Of a stretch of 54,112 nucleotides of DNA, positions 7,806 to 16,918 are shown one piece after another. The position numbers and the translations under genes were made by a program. Source of the DNA: an uncultured Actinomycetes bacterium (GTDB lineage: Bacteria; Actinomycetota; Actinomycetes; Nanopelagicales; Nanopelagicaceae); contig CAIMZW010000030.1 of NCBI GenBank assembly GCA_903846075.1, forward strand, positions 1-54,112, read 5' to 3'. Below the pieces are notes generated by a model, which worked only from the letters and a program-made list of their open reading frames with translations, made no database searches and was not told where the DNA came from. The first letter of the stretch is position 1, and every line of letters begins with the position of its first letter.

Positions 7806-7840
7806 TAAAAAAGCCCCCACCATTTCTGATGAGGGCTTTG
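7806..7840 (-). terminator. Intrinsic terminator of glnA
   Basis: On the minus strand, AAAGCCCTCATCA, a short loop and TGGTGGGGGCTTT form a long stem followed by TTTTATT. It begins about 10 bases after the glnA stop. Position, stem and U tract agree with a Rho-independent terminator. Confidence 0.85.
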
Positions 7841-7850
7841 ATGATGACTT

Positions 7851-9281
7851 CTAGATGTCGTAATAAAGTTCGAACTCTGCTGGATGTGGTCGCAAGCGAA
7901 CATAGTCAACTTCTTGTTCACGCTTGAACGCGATCCATGTTTCGATGAGGTCTGAAGTAAAGACGCCACCCTTAAGAAGGAAGTCGTGATCCTTCTCTAG
8001 GTTATCGAGAACGGCATCGAGTGAACCAGGAACCTGTGAAATTGTGGATGCTTCTTCGGCATCGAGTTCGTAGAGATCCTTATCAACTGGCTTTGGTGGC
8101 TCGATCTTGTTCTGAATTCCATCGAGGCCGGCCATCAACATCGCTGCGAATGCGAGGTATGGGTTGGATGATGGATCTGGGCAACGGAATTCGATGCGCT
8201 TTGCCTTTGGATTGGATCCGGTAATTGGAATACGGATACAAGCAGAACGGTTACGAGCTGAGTAAACGAGGTTTACTGGAGCTTCGTATCCTGGAACCAA
8301 ACGACGGTAGGAGTTAACGGTTGGGTTGGGGAAGGCAAGACGTGAAGGAGCATGCTTTAACCATCCACCGATGTACCAACGAGCCATGTCGGAGAGATCG
8401 CCATATCCCTCGCCGAAGAACAACGGAACGCCGTCCTTCCAAAGTGATTGGTGAACGTGCATACCCGAACCATTGTCACCGAAGAGTGGCTTTGGCATGA
8501 ATGTTGCGGTCTTGCCATTTTCCCAAGCGGTGTTGCGGATGATGTATTTGAACTTCATAACATCGTCGCCAGCTTGAAGGATGTCGGCGAAGCGATAGTT
8601 GATTTCCATCTGACCGGCGGTGCCGACTTCGTGGTGAGCGCGCTCTACGAGCAAGCCAACTTTGCCGAGGTTCATAACCATTTCGTCGCGAAGGTCAGCG
8701 AATTGATCGGTTGGAGAGACGGGGAAGTAGCCACCCTTGATGCGAGTGCGATAGCCACGGTTAGGAGTTCCGTCGGCGTCGAATTCGGCTCCGGTGTTCC
8801 AAGCGCCTTCATAGGAATCAATGTGGTGGTAAGACTCGTTCATGCCAGTGTTGAATCGAATGGCATCGAAGACATAGAACTCAGCCTCTGGTGCGAAGAA
8901 TGCGGTATCTGCAATTCCAGTACTGCGAAGGTAGTCAACGGCCTTGGATACGACGCCACGAGGGTCACGGCTGTAAGGAGTTCCATCGATTGGGTTGTGA
9001 ACGGAGAAGTTGATGATCAAAGTCTTTACCGTGCGGAATGGGTCGATATAGGCAGAACCTGGGACAGGCAGCAATTTCATATCTGACTCGTGAATTGCCT
9101 GGAAGCCACGGATGGAGGACCCATCAAACATCAGGCCGTCAGTGAAAACTGCTTCGTCGAAAGACTCAACAGGAACGTTGAAGTGGTGCTGGATGCCTGG
9201 TAGATCAATGAAGCGGACGTCAATTAACTTGACGTCATTCTTCTTAATGAAGTCAAAGATTTCAGCGGAATTTTTAAACAT
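7851..9281 (-). CDS. glnA: Glutamine synthetase type I
   Basis: Makes glutamine from glutamate, ammonia and ATP as a cytoplasmic dodecamer; it is the main ammonia-assimilation enzyme. It has 476 residues from ATG 9281, chosen because GGGGAG precedes it; the ATG at 9293 would place that site inside the gene. Conserved segments include [19 protein letters not shown] (substrate site), NRSACIRIP and [15 protein letters not shown]. The C-terminal [10 protein letters not shown] carries the tyrosine that GlnE adenylylates in the GSI-beta class. It starts divergently from the RDD gene, with 197 bases between, and has a clear terminator. In mycobacteria glnA1 has the same RDD neighbour. Confidence 0.97.
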   Translation of the reverse strand: MFKNSAEIFDFIKKNDVKLIDVRFIDLPGIQHHFNVPVESFDEAVFTDGLMFDGSSIRGFQAIHESDMKLLPVPGSAYIDPFRTVKTLIINFSVHNPIDGTPYSRDPRGVVSKAVDYLRSTGIADTAFFAPEAEFYVFDAIRFNTGMNESYHHIDSYEGAWNTGAEFDADGTPNRGYRTRIKGGYFPVSPTDQFADLRDEMVMNLGKVGLLVERAHHEVGTAGQMEINYRFADILQAGDDVMKFKYIIRNTAWENGKTATFMPKPLFGDNGSGMHVHQSLWKDGVPLFFGEGYGDLSDMARWYIGGWLKHAPSRLAFPNPTVNSYRRLVPGYEAPVNLVYSARNRSACIRIPITGSNPKAKRIEFRCPDPSSNPYLAFAAMLMAGLDGIQNKIEPPKPVDKDLYELDAEEASTISQVPGSLDAVLDNLEKDHDFLLKGGVFTSDLIETWIAFKREQEVDYVRLRPHPAEFELYYDI

Positions 9282-9387
9282 GCTGCTCCCCATTTGTTCA
9301 CTGTGGACGGCTAGACGCGTCGGTGGGCCTGTACCGGTAAAGGTTTGAGGGGTAAAAGGTAAAGCGCAAGCGTGAAGGGGTTGTGAC

Positions 9388-9423
9388 CCTAAAGTTACGG
9401 AAATATTTCCAAACCTAAAGTTG
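9388..9423. promoter_or_regulatory. Palindrome flanked by direct repeats in the glnA-RDD divergent region
   Basis: The 12-base perfect palindrome GGAAATATTTCC (9399-9410) sits between two direct copies of CCTAAAGTT (9388-9396 and 9415-9423). The layout resembles an operator or paired binding site. It does not match the GlnR or AmtR consensus well, so the regulator is unknown. No other feature stands out in the 9282-9478 gap. Confidence 0.35.
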
Positions 9424-9478
9424 GAGTTGAGGGTTTCGAAAAGGCGCTTAGTTAGGCGCTCAGACTAATCTTTGGGTT

Positions 9479-9835
9479 ATGACTGAACCAGCGAAGGCCT
9501 CTTTTGGCCGCCGATTCCTGGCTTTAGCGATCGATTGGTACATGTCGCTCTTCATCTCAGCTTGGATCACACCCAAAGTTCCCGGCGGGGCTCAGTTCTT
9601 TCCGCTCTTGCTTTTCTTCATCGAGGTTTCGCTGCTGACTATTCTCACCCAAGCTTCGGCAGGGCAGAAGTTGCTGCGTCTCAAGGTAGTCGACTTTTCG
9701 ACGGGTGGGTTTGTCTCTCCGGGACGGATTTTGGCGCGAACGCTGATGATTTGCTTGGTCATTCCGGCAGTCTTCATGAAGGATGGCCGTGGATATCACG
9801 AGCACTTTACGAATACGACGGTGGTTCGGATCTGA
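9479..9835 (+). CDS. RDD family membrane protein
   Basis: A 118-residue inner-membrane protein with about three hydrophobic segments. The RDD domain signature is seen as RRFLALAIDWYMSLFIS at residues 10-26, with the arginine and the Asp that name the family, and a later GQKLLRLKVVD plus PGRILARTLM. The function of RDD proteins is mostly unknown; some relate to ion or osmolyte transport. M. tuberculosis has a similar small RDD gene (Rv2219A) next to glnA1, so the position is conserved. Its TGA shares a base with the ATG of the lycopene cyclase gene (TGATG), indicating coupled translation. Confidence 0.88.
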   Translation: MTEPAKASFGRRFLALAIDWYMSLFISAWITPKVPGGAQFFPLLLFFIEVSLLTILTQASAGQKLLRLKVVDFSTGGFVSPGRILARTLMICLVIPAVFMKDGRGYHEHFTNTTVVRI

Positions 9836-10167
9836 TGCGCCACTTCGGATATGTGGCCATGCTTGTTTTTACAGTCGTTGGATCGTTTTGGCTGGAAGTT
9901 GCACTTCGGGTTCGGGTTTTGAAACGTTGGCGCCGGGCGCTCGCTGCCATTTTGCCCATCGGAATTCTTTTCGTCATTTGGGATGCCTACGCGATTTCTC
10001 GAGGACACTGGTTCTTTGATCCAAATCAGATTTTAGGAATTTTCGGCCCATTCAAGATTCCGCTAGAAGAGTTTCTCTTCTTTCTCATCGTTCCGGTCGC
10101 GGCAATCATGACCCTCGAAGCGGTACGTCGAGTTAAAGGGCATTGGATAATCGGAGATGAAAAGTGA
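9835..10167 (+). CDS. crtYc: Lycopene cyclase, heterodimeric type, first subunit
   Basis: 110 residues with three hydrophobic helices, belonging to the CarR/CrtYcd/CrtYef lycopene cyclase domain family. Heterodimers of two such small membrane proteins close the ends of lycopene to give beta-carotene. The conserved acidic motif is IPLEEFLFFLIVP near residue 80, and WDAYAISRGHWFF precedes it. The start ATG overlaps the RDD stop by one base; a longer frame from 9535 would overlap the RDD gene and is rejected. The second subunit overlaps by four bases. The product is the usual precursor of retinal in actinorhodopsin-bearing bacteria; no other carotenoid gene is in the window. Confidence 0.87.
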   Translation: MRHFGYVAMLVFTVVGSFWLEVALRVRVLKRWRRALAAILPIGILFVIWDAYAISRGHWFFDPNQILGIFGPFKIPLEEFLFFLIVPVAAIMTLEAVRRVKGHWIIGDEK

Positions 10168-10466
10168 CATATTCCGAGATTGCTTTGGTTGCCGTGCTTC
10201 TCGCCTTCTATCTGGATACGTTGATAACCAAAGTCCGACTACTCCGTCGCAAGGCGTTCTGGACTTCGTACGCGATTATTTTGCCTTTTCAATTGATAAC
10301 CAATTGGTGGCTGACCTCGCGAGATATTGTGATGTATCGGCCAAATGAAATTTGGGGGCTACGAATAGCCGCAGCTCCGGCAGAAGATTTGCTCTTTGGT
10401 TTTGCTTTGATCCTCTCCGTTCTCACCCTTTGGGTTTATTGGGGGAGAGAGAAGAAAGTCAATTAG
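10164..10466 (+). CDS. crtYd: Lycopene cyclase, heterodimeric type, second subunit
   Basis: A 100-residue membrane protein with three helices, paralogous to the first subunit and its expected partner. The matching acidic motif is AAPAEDLLFGFAL at about residue 71, preceded by NEIWGLRI; the N-terminal segment AFYLDTLITK also fits the family. It starts with GTG in a GTGA overlap with the previous stop, so RDD, crtYc and crtYd are translationally chained. It ends 6 bases before the convergent end of the DUF4191 gene. Assignment of the c/d names to the two subunits is by order only. Confidence 0.85.
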   Translation: MTYSEIALVAVLLAFYLDTLITKVRLLRRKAFWTSYAIILPFQLITNWWLTSRDIVMYRPNEIWGLRIAAAPAEDLLFGFALILSVLTLWVYWGREKKVN

Positions 10467-10472
10467 ATTTCG

Positions 10473-11192
10473 TTAGCGACGGGGCATTTTCACATTCTTT
10501 GGCATTGGTCCTTTTGGAATTGCCATGTTGATTCCGCCAACTGCCTTTAGCCGAATTCGGACTTCGCGCATCTGAGTCGCTGATAATTTCTTAGGAAGCT
10601 TCTTCATTTTCTTTTGCAATTTCCGAAGTGAAACCTGACCTTCGCCATTTCCAACAATAATTTCTGTGACTGGAACTCCTGGTACGAAGCGTTCCATCTT
10701 TTTCTTTTCATCGATCATGAGACCGCGAACTCCGTTGCCACCTTCGCCAACGATAACGATGCCAGCACGTCCGACACTGCGATGGACCATATCTTGATTC
10801 TTGGTGACGTTGACCGCGGGAGTAGTTTCCCAGCCGCGACGGATCGACATTAATACTGATGCACCTGCACCAATTTCATTTTCGATGGATGAGTAAGCAG
10901 CTGCATTGGCTTGCCGAGTAAAGAAGAAGAACGCTGCAAGGAGTGCGAGGGGAGTCAGAATGATTCCGAAATAGACAGGATGATGAAGAGAGGTGCCGAG
11001 AATGATGGCGATTGCGAGTACTCCAAAGAAAATTGCCAAACACCAAACTAGGGTTAGTGGCTTCTCTTGCTTAGTTACTCGATAAGCATCCTTGAGGACT
11101 TTTAGTTGTGACTCTTTAGGAGCATCAGCCTTTCCCTTGCCATCTTTGGCAGGAGCGGAGCTTGCCTTCTTTTTGCGACCGAATAGAGCCAT
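10473..11192 (-). CDS. DUF4191 family membrane protein
   Basis: 239 residues, equivalent in position to Rv2219 of M. tuberculosis. The N-terminus is Lys/Ala-rich (FGRKKKASSAP), followed by two hydrophobic helices at about residues 48-68 and 72-92, then a cytoplasmic domain with GRAGIVIVGEGGNGVRGLM and a basic C-terminus PMPKNVKMPRR. The function is not known. Family members consistently lie beside lipA/lipB in actinobacteria as I recall, so a link to lipoylation or envelope is possible but unproven. It is 3 bases downstream of the acyltransferase gene, in the lipB-lipA-plsC operon. Confidence 0.82.
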   Translation of the reverse strand: MALFGRKKKASSAPAKDGKGKADAPKESQLKVLKDAYRVTKQEKPLTLVWCLAIFFGVLAIAIILGTSLHHPVYFGIILTPLALLAAFFFFTRQANAAAYSSIENEIGAGASVLMSIRRGWETTPAVNVTKNQDMVHRSVGRAGIVIVGEGGNGVRGLMIDEKKKMERFVPGVPVTEIIVGNGEGQVSLRKLQKKMKKLPKKLSATQMREVRIRLKAVGGINMAIPKGPMPKNVKMPRR

Positions 11193-11195
11193 CTT

Positions 11196-11951
11196 CTACT
11201 TATCCTCTTTCTTCTTTTTCAAATTTTCCATGAAGGCATCATGTTCTGCTTGCGCTTCTTCCAAAGTTGGTGCAGTTCCACCTAATCTGGCCGGAGCCCA
11301 GCGCTGACCTTCGTGTGAATCAGGGTAACGTTCCTGAACGAAGTGTAATAACGCGACCATGCGATTTTTAAGGTCGATCTCTGCCGCCTCGACATCGGTT
11401 CCGCGTTCGACCATAAATGGCTCGCCGAATGCAATCGTGATCGGGTAATGGTGTCGACCAAAACTACGTTTCATTCGCTTTGAATATATCCGTTGGCTGC
11501 CCCAGACGATGGTGGGAATGATCGGAACTCCAGAACCCATGGCCAGGCGGACTGCACCGGTTTTCAATTGCTTGATTTCAAAACTTCTTGAGATCGTCCC
11601 TTCAGGAAATATGCCAACAATTTCGCCGGCGCGAAGAGCTCGAAGTGCGGCTACGAAAGAGGCTGAACCGTTGCTTCGATCGACACTGATGTGGTGCATT
11701 CCGCGCATCAGGGGACCCGCAACTTTATGGTCAAAAATCTCTTTCTTTGCCATAAATCGAACATAACGCTTGGCTGGTAATACTGCGGTTCCCGTTAGTG
11801 CAAAATCTAAATAGCCAACATGATTGATGGCCAGAATTGCCCCACCTTTTCGCGGTACATATGCCTCACCGAAAACAGTGAACTTCAGACCGAGTGCGCG
11901 CCACAATGTTTTGATGGCAACAACGACTGGGGGATAGACGAGGTCAGCCAC
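11196..11951 (-). CDS. 1-acyl-sn-glycerol-3-phosphate acyltransferase (PlsC-like)
   Basis: Transfers a fatty acyl chain to lysophosphatidate or a related acceptor at the membrane, making phosphatidate. It has 251 residues. The acyltransferase motif I is INHVGYLD (H and D catalytic) and motif III is [19 protein letters not shown] is motif IV. The C-terminal 45 residues are charged. I chose GTG 11951, which overlaps the lipA stop by eight bases and has GGAAG upstream; a TTG at 12029 would overlap lipA by 86 bases. Substrate specificity cannot be read from sequence. Confidence 0.85.
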   Translation of the reverse strand: MADLVYPPVVVAIKTLWRALGLKFTVFGEAYVPRKGGAILAINHVGYLDFALTGTAVLPAKRYVRFMAKKEIFDHKVAGPLMRGMHHISVDRSNGSASFVAALRALRAGEIVGIFPEGTISRSFEIKQLKTGAVRLAMGSGVPIIPTIVWGSQRIYSKRMKRSFGRHHYPITIAFGEPFMVERGTDVEAAEIDLKNRMVALLHFVQERYPDSHEGQRWAPARLGGTAPTLEEAQAEHDAFMENLKKKKEDK

Positions 11952-12891
11952 GGTGCGCTTCCAAAGTTGAAGCCTTCTTCTCTTGCGCCTGCTTGTAGAG
12001 GCGACCAGCCCGGTAGCTGGATCGAACAAGTGGTCCGCTCATTACGCCAGAGAAACCAATCTCCGTTGCTTCGGCCGCAAGTTCTACAAACTCTTGTGGC
12101 TTCACCCAACGCTCAACCGGGTGATGAACTGACGAGGGACGTAGATATTGGGTAATGGTGATGAGGTCGCAACCCGCATCGTGGAGATCGATGAGAGCTT
12201 GTGAAATTTCTTCTCTTGTCTCGCCCAAACCAAGAATGAGATTTGATTTAGTGATAAGTCCAAAAGCCCGGGCTTGAGAAATTACATCCAACGAACGCTC
12301 GTATCTAAAAGCGGGACGGATCCGCTTGAAGATACGAGGTACGGTCTCTAAATTATGAGCGAAAACCTCTGGTCTGGTTTCAAAGACTTGGTTAAGAAGG
12401 TGTGAATGCCCGCTGAAATCTGGGGCCAGCATCTCAACTCCAGTATTTGGATTGAGTTCGTGAACTTTACGAATCGTCTCGGCATAGAGCCAAGCGCCTT
12501 CATCTTCTAAATCGTCGCGAGTAACGCCAGTGATAGTTGCATAACGCAATTGCATCGCTTGAACTGATTCGGCAACGCGTCGTGGCTCGTCACGATCGAG
12601 TGGCCCGGGTTTGCCGGTATCAATATTGCAGAAATCGCAACGTCTGGTGCATTGCTCGCCACCAATGAGGAATGTTGCTTCACGGTCTTCCCAACATTCA
12701 AAGATATTTGGACAAGCTGCTTCCTGGCAGACGGTGTGCAGACCTTCGCGAACAACGAGGGAACGAAGTTCGGTGTACTCAGGGCCCATTTTTGCTCGAG
12801 TCTTAATCCACTCTGGCTTGCGTTCAATCGGAGTCTCTTTATTGCGAGCTTCGATACGCAGTAATTTTCTACCTTCAGGGGCTAATGTCAT
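11944..12891 (-). CDS. lipA: Lipoyl synthase
   Basis: A radical-SAM enzyme that inserts two sulfurs into octanoyl groups on lipoyl domains. It has 315 residues from ATG 12891. The radical-SAM cluster motif is CTRRCDFC (CxxxCxxC), the auxiliary cluster cysteines are in [12 protein letters not shown], and the auxiliary-cluster serine ligand lies in the C-terminal VRSSYRAG. All key residues are present. It follows lipB by 13 bases and overlaps plsC by eight, forming lipB-lipA-plsC-DUF4191. Substrates in this window include the E2 at 18959-20629. It depends on Fe-S supply, for which candidate genes lie at 30966-33689. Confidence 0.97.
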   Translation of the reverse strand: MTLAPEGRKLLRIEARNKETPIERKPEWIKTRAKMGPEYTELRSLVVREGLHTVCQEAACPNIFECWEDREATFLIGGEQCTRRCDFCNIDTGKPGPLDRDEPRRVAESVQAMQLRYATITGVTRDDLEDEGAWLYAETIRKVHELNPNTGVEMLAPDFSGHSHLLNQVFETRPEVFAHNLETVPRIFKRIRPAFRYERSLDVISQARAFGLITKSNLILGLGETREEISQALIDLHDAGCDLITITQYLRPSSVHHPVERWVKPQEFVELAAEATEIGFSGVMSGPLVRSSYRAGRLYKQAQEKKASTLEAHRG

Positions 12892-12904
12892 TTGTGAATT
12901 CCCA

Positions 12905-13552
12905 TTATTGAGCGACCCGAACGAGCGCTTCGTACATGTGTTTTTCCACCAGTGGTGCGACCTCATCGATAGTTATTTTTCGACCCAACTCAAGTTCCAA
13001 TGAAGTTACCGCTGAATCGGCAAGCCCACATGGAACGATGGAATTAAAAGCCGAAAGATCTGGATTTACGTTAAGTGCAAAGCCATGCATCGTCACACCT
13101 TTTGCAACGCGAATTCCGATGGCGGCGACTTTACGGTCACCCTTTTCATCGCGAAGCCAGACTCCAGAACGTTCGCAGTATCGAACCGCATCAATTCCGA
13201 AGGTTTGGCAGACTTCGATCAGCGCAGTCTCGATTTCGCGGACAAAGCCAACGACTTCATTTCGATTGCGAAGTTTGATGATGGGGTATCCCACCAACTG
13301 CCCTGGGCCATGCCAGGTGATTTTTCCGCCACGGTCGACGTTTATTACCGGCGTGCCATCAATAGGTCGTTCATGATCTTCCGTACGTCGCCCGGCGGTG
13401 TAAACGGATGGATGTTCCAACAAAATCAAGGTATTTGGACGTTCTCCGGCAGCAACTTCTTCGTGAATCTTGCGCTGGCTCGCCCAGGCGGTTTCATAAT
13501 CGACAAGCCCTTGCCGCTTGAGCGCGACCTGCGTTGTAGCTGTTAAAACCAT
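12905..13552 (-). CDS. lipB: Octanoyl-[acyl-carrier-protein]-protein octanoyltransferase
   Basis: Moves octanoate from acyl carrier protein to the lipoyl domain lysine, the step before LipA. It has 215 residues. The active-site cysteine is in SIVPCGLAD and the lysine in RKVAAIGIR; the substrate-binding [17 protein letters not shown] is intact. It is the first gene of the minus-strand lip operon. The gap to the divergent MMPL gene (13553-13683) must hold both promoters. Confidence 0.96.
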   Translation of the reverse strand: MVLTATTQVALKRQGLVDYETAWASQRKIHEEVAAGERPNTLILLEHPSVYTAGRRTEDHERPIDGTPVINVDRGGKITWHGPGQLVGYPIIKLRNRNEVVGFVREIETALIEVCQTFGIDAVRYCERSGVWLRDEKGDRKVAAIGIRVAKGVTMHGFALNVNPDLSAFNSIVPCGLADSAVTSLELELGRKITIDEVAPLVEKHMYEALVRVAQ

Positions 13553-13683
13553 GCCATGAGCCTAATTGCCCAGATGAATTTTCGCTAAACAGCACCATTT
13601 TTTCGGGGTTTTTCCAAAATTTGAGCGAGAAACCGCGTAGCTGGCTAGATAGGATTTGCCACTTACCGACGCTAGGGGAGTAC

Positions 13684-15885
13684 ATGTCGACTAAATCATC
13701 ACGGAAATTGCTCTGGTTATCGATTCTTACTGTTGTTGCCTGGTTGGCCATCAGCGGGGTGGCAGGGCCGCTATTCGGCAGCCTCTCCACGGTTCAGAAG
13801 AACGATAATTCGAAGTTTTTGCCCGATTCAGTGGAATCTACTCAAATAACCTCCCTCGCCTCCAAATTCCAATTGGGCGCTTCCGACGAACTTCCCGCTC
13901 TCGTTCTCTTTGTAGGTAAAGCCGATTCCGCCCAGGTAGCTGCCGCAAATGGATTTCTTCAAGGGCTAGCCAATAAACCGCTGGTAGATAGCAAAGGCAA
14001 GTTAATTAAAGATGCCAAAGGTAAAGAAATATCGCTTCCGATTTCGCAATTCCTCGTTCCGAAAGTTTCCATGGTGGCCTTTCCCTCTGCAAAGGGCGAT
14101 GCGATTTTGGCCAGCATTCCGATTAGTTACAAATCAGCGACCGCTCTGCTTCCTAGCAAGACGCCATCTCTCACTGGAGTAGTCACTGCAATTCGTTATT
14201 ACGCCACCCAATTTTCCCAAGGTAATGGATTCACTTCCCACGTGACCGGATTCGGTGCAATCTTGGCCGATCTTTTTGGCGCATTTGGTGGACTTGATTC
14301 CAGTTTGCTTCTCACAACTGGTGGCATCGTTGCTCTGATTTTGATTTTTGTTTATCGATCTCCGTTGCTCTGGATTCTCCCGTTGCTTTCAGCGGTGACA
14401 GCCCTCTCTTTAGCAGGTGCGATCATTTACGAATTGGCAAAGCACAACATCCTCACCCTCGATGGTCAATCGCAAGGCATTCTCTCCGTCTTGGTTTTAG
14501 GTGCGGCGACGGATTATGCGCTCTTACTTATTGCGCGATATCGAGAAGAACTCCACTTGCACGAGTCCAGATTTGATGCGATGAAAACTGCGTGGCGCGG
14601 GGTTGTTGAACCGATTGTTGCCTCCGGTAGCACGGTGACTCTTGGACTTCTTGTTCTTTTACTCAGTCAATTAACAAACAATCGCGGATTAGGTCCGATC
14701 GGCGCAATTGGAATTGTCTGCTCTATGTTCACGATTTTGACGTTCTTACCTGCTCTTCTAGTTCTCTTTGGTCGTTGGATATTCTGGCCAAAGGTTCCAC
14801 ATTTTGATTCCAAGGACGAGAAGTTGACCGGAATCTGGGCGAAGGTCGCCAATGCAACCAGCCGCAGCCCCCGTAAATATTGGACCGCTGCCACTTTAAT
14901 TTTGGTGATCATGGCAGCTTTCTCTACGACGCTTCATGCAAGTGGAATTTCCGAAGTGCAATCTTTTACTACGCGACCTGATTCATTGGTGGGGCAAGAG
15001 CAACTTGTGAAATATTTCCCCGGAGGTTCTGGTGATCCAACTTTGGTTCTGGTTCCCGAATCTGAAGTGGCAAAGGCAACGCAAGTTTTGAAAGCCTTTC
15101 CTGATGTGACCAATGTGATTCCTGCGCTATCCGCTCCAGCGATTCCGGGCCAGGCTCTACCGCCTGCGAAAGTTGTCGACGGGAAAATTCTTCTCAATGT
15201 CACTTTAGTTGAGAGCCCGGATTCTTTAGCGGCTCGCGCGGTAGTTCCAAAGATTCGCGATGCGATGCACCAAATCGATCCGAAGATTCTCACTGGCGGC
15301 ACATCTGCAGTCAGCTATGACATCAGTGAGGCAGCATCTCATGATCGCAACTTGATCATCCCAGTGATTTTGTTACTGATCGCAATCATCCTCGCTTTGT
15401 TGCTTCGCTCAATTCTTGCCGCGGCACTCTTGCTTGCCACAGTTGTGCTTTCATTCTTGGCAACCCTCGGCGTATGTGCGGTCGTCTTTCACCACATATT
15501 CCATTTTGTTGGGGAAGATACTTCCTTCCCCCTCTTCGCCTTTGTATTCCTTGTCGCACTAGGCATCGATTACAACATTTTCTTGATGACTCGAGTTCGA
15601 GAAGAGAGCCTGCGAATTGGAACGAGAGCAGGAGTTACAAAGGGTGTAACTGTTACTGGTGGCGTTATTACTTCGGCCGGCATCGTCTTAGCCGCAACCT
15701 TCACCGTGCTGGGAATTTTGCCCTTGGTCTTTCTGGCGGAAATTGGATTTGCAGTTGGGTTTGGAGTTCTTCTCGATACCCTCCTAGTTCGATCCATTTT
15801 GGTACCCGCCTTGATTCATACAATCGGACCAAAGATTTGGTGGCCTTCGAAGTTGAAAGATGAAGAGGTCTCTGCCAGCCTGTAG
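13684..15885 (+). CDS. MMPL/RND family transporter
   Basis: A 733-residue inner-membrane protein with two MMPL halves, each having one N-terminal helix, an extracytoplasmic domain and a block of about five helices. Proton-relay-type segments are ATDYALLLIARYREELH in the first half and GIDYNIFLMTRVREES in the second, with conserved Asp-Tyr pairs. In actinobacteria these proteins export lipids or drugs. AGGGGAG five bases before ATG 13684 fixes the start; a TTG at 13621 has no such site. It is divergent from lipB and followed after 10 bases by an oxidoreductase gene. The cargo is unknown. Confidence 0.9.
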   Translation: MSTKSSRKLLWLSILTVVAWLAISGVAGPLFGSLSTVQKNDNSKFLPDSVESTQITSLASKFQLGASDELPALVLFVGKADSAQVAAANGFLQGLANKPLVDSKGKLIKDAKGKEISLPISQFLVPKVSMVAFPSAKGDAILASIPISYKSATALLPSKTPSLTGVVTAIRYYATQFSQGNGFTSHVTGFGAILADLFGAFGGLDSSLLLTTGGIVALILIFVYRSPLLWILPLLSAVTALSLAGAIIYELAKHNILTLDGQSQGILSVLVLGAATDYALLLIARYREELHLHESRFDAMKTAWRGVVEPIVASGSTVTLGLLVLLLSQLTNNRGLGPIGAIGIVCSMFTILTFLPALLVLFGRWIFWPKVPHFDSKDEKLTGIWAKVANATSRSPRKYWTAATLILVIMAAFSTTLHASGISEVQSFTTRPDSLVGQEQLVKYFPGGSGDPTLVLVPESEVAKATQVLKAFPDVTNVIPALSAPAIPGQALPPAKVVDGKILLNVTLVESPDSLAARAVVPKIRDAMHQIDPKILTGGTSAVSYDISEAASHDRNLIIPVILLLIAIILALLLRSILAAALLLATVVLSFLATLGVCAVVFHHIFHFVGEDTSFPLFAFVFLVALGIDYNIFLMTRVREESLRIGTRAGVTKGVTVTGGVITSAGIVLAATFTVLGILPLVFLAEIGFAVGFGVLLDTLLVRSILVPALIHTIGPKIWWPSKLKDEEVSASL

Positions 15886-15895
15886 GTTGGACTCT

Positions 15896-16918
15896 ATGAG
15901 TAACGGATTGCGTGTCGGAATTGCTGGCTATGGATTGGCTGGCCGATTCTTTCATGGGCGATTACTGAAGGGTTCTGGTTTTGAGGTCGTTGGCATTGTC
16001 ACGAAAGATGACGGCCGGGCGAATTCGGCTCGGGAGGATTTTCCTGGCGTAGCAGTTGTCAGTGAGTTCTCCGATTTGCTCCACATGGATCTCGATCTCA
16101 TCGTGATAGCTACGGCAAACTCAGTTCACGCTTCGCAGTCAATTGCAGCACTTGAGGCAGGCGTTCCTGTGGTGGTTGATAAGCCGATGGCCTTGAATTT
16201 TTCTCAAACCGAAGAAGTGGTTCTGGCCTCGCGTCGGACCGGCGTTCCCATCACCGTCTTTTTCAATCGACGTTGGGATAGTGACGCATTAACGATTAAG
16301 AAACTGATCTCGGAAGGCACCTTGGGAGAAGTTTTTCGATTGGATTCTCGCTTTGAAAGATTCCGTCCGAATCCAACGGCCCAAACTTGGCGAACTACCT
16401 TGCCAGCCAGTGAAGGTGGCGGAACTCTTCTCGACCTACAATCCCATTTGGTCAGCCTTGCACTTGATTGGTTTGGTCCTGCAGCAGTTGGTTATTCCTC
16501 CATACGTTCGGTGCGCGGTATGAGTGACGACGATGTTGTCATTGTGCTCAACCATGCTTCTGGTGTGGATTCCTACCTTTCCGCTTCAGCCATCGTGGGA
16601 TCACCAGGACCGCGAATCAGATTAATGGGGGATAAGGGTGCCCTAGTGATCTCCGAATTAGATCCGCAAGAAGCGTTGCTGCGGAAAGGTAAATTTCCCG
16701 TTGATGGAGTTTGGCAAGAGAATGCGCGATCCAAGGCCAAGTTGGTCTTCGGAAGCGATGAGGAAGAGTACGAAGCGGTTCCTGGTAGTTATGGATCCTT
16801 TTACGAAGCCATAAAGTTGGCGCTGGTAGGCAAAGGGGAGTGGCCGGTTTCAACGGCTGATGCATTGGCAGTTGCGAAAATTATCGATGTCGCACGAGAG
16901 GTTTCGGTAAGAGAATGA
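15896..16918 (+). CDS. Gfo/Idh/MocA family oxidoreductase
   Basis: 340 residues. An N-terminal Rossmann domain begins RVGIAGYGLAGRFFHG, and the nicotinamide-side motif VVDKPMALN (the EKP-type Lys-Pro) is at about residue 94. The C-terminal alpha/beta domain contains GGGTLLDLQSHLVSLALDWF with the conserved catalytic-type His. The family oxidises or reduces sugars and inositol derivatives with NAD(P). ATG 15896 with AGGTTGG upstream is preferred over the frame start at 15860, inside the MMPL gene. It overlaps the next gene by four bases (ATGA). Confidence 0.87.
   Translation: MSNGLRVGIAGYGLAGRFFHGRLLKGSGFEVVGIVTKDDGRANSAREDFPGVAVVSEFSDLLHMDLDLIVIATANSVHASQSIAALEAGVPVVVDKPMALNFSQTEEVVLASRRTGVPITVFFNRRWDSDALTIKKLISEGTLGEVFRLDSRFERFRPNPTAQTWRTTLPASEGGGTLLDLQSHLVSLALDWFGPAAVGYSSIRSVRGMSDDDVVIVLNHASGVDSYLSASAIVGSPGPRIRLMGDKGALVISELDPQEALLRKGKFPVDGVWQENARSKAKLVFGSDEEEYEAVPGSYGSFYEAIKLALVGKGEWPVSTADALAVAKIIDVAREVSVRE

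Noticed and set aside
8448-9086. Long plus-strand open frame (212 codons) inside glnA
   Set aside because: It is antisense to highly conserved glutamine synthetase codons and its protein is not recognisable; it is a by-product of codon use.
9535-9834. Upstream extension of the lycopene cyclase frame
   Set aside because: It lies entirely within the RDD gene in another frame, and the protein similarity begins at the ATG at 9835.
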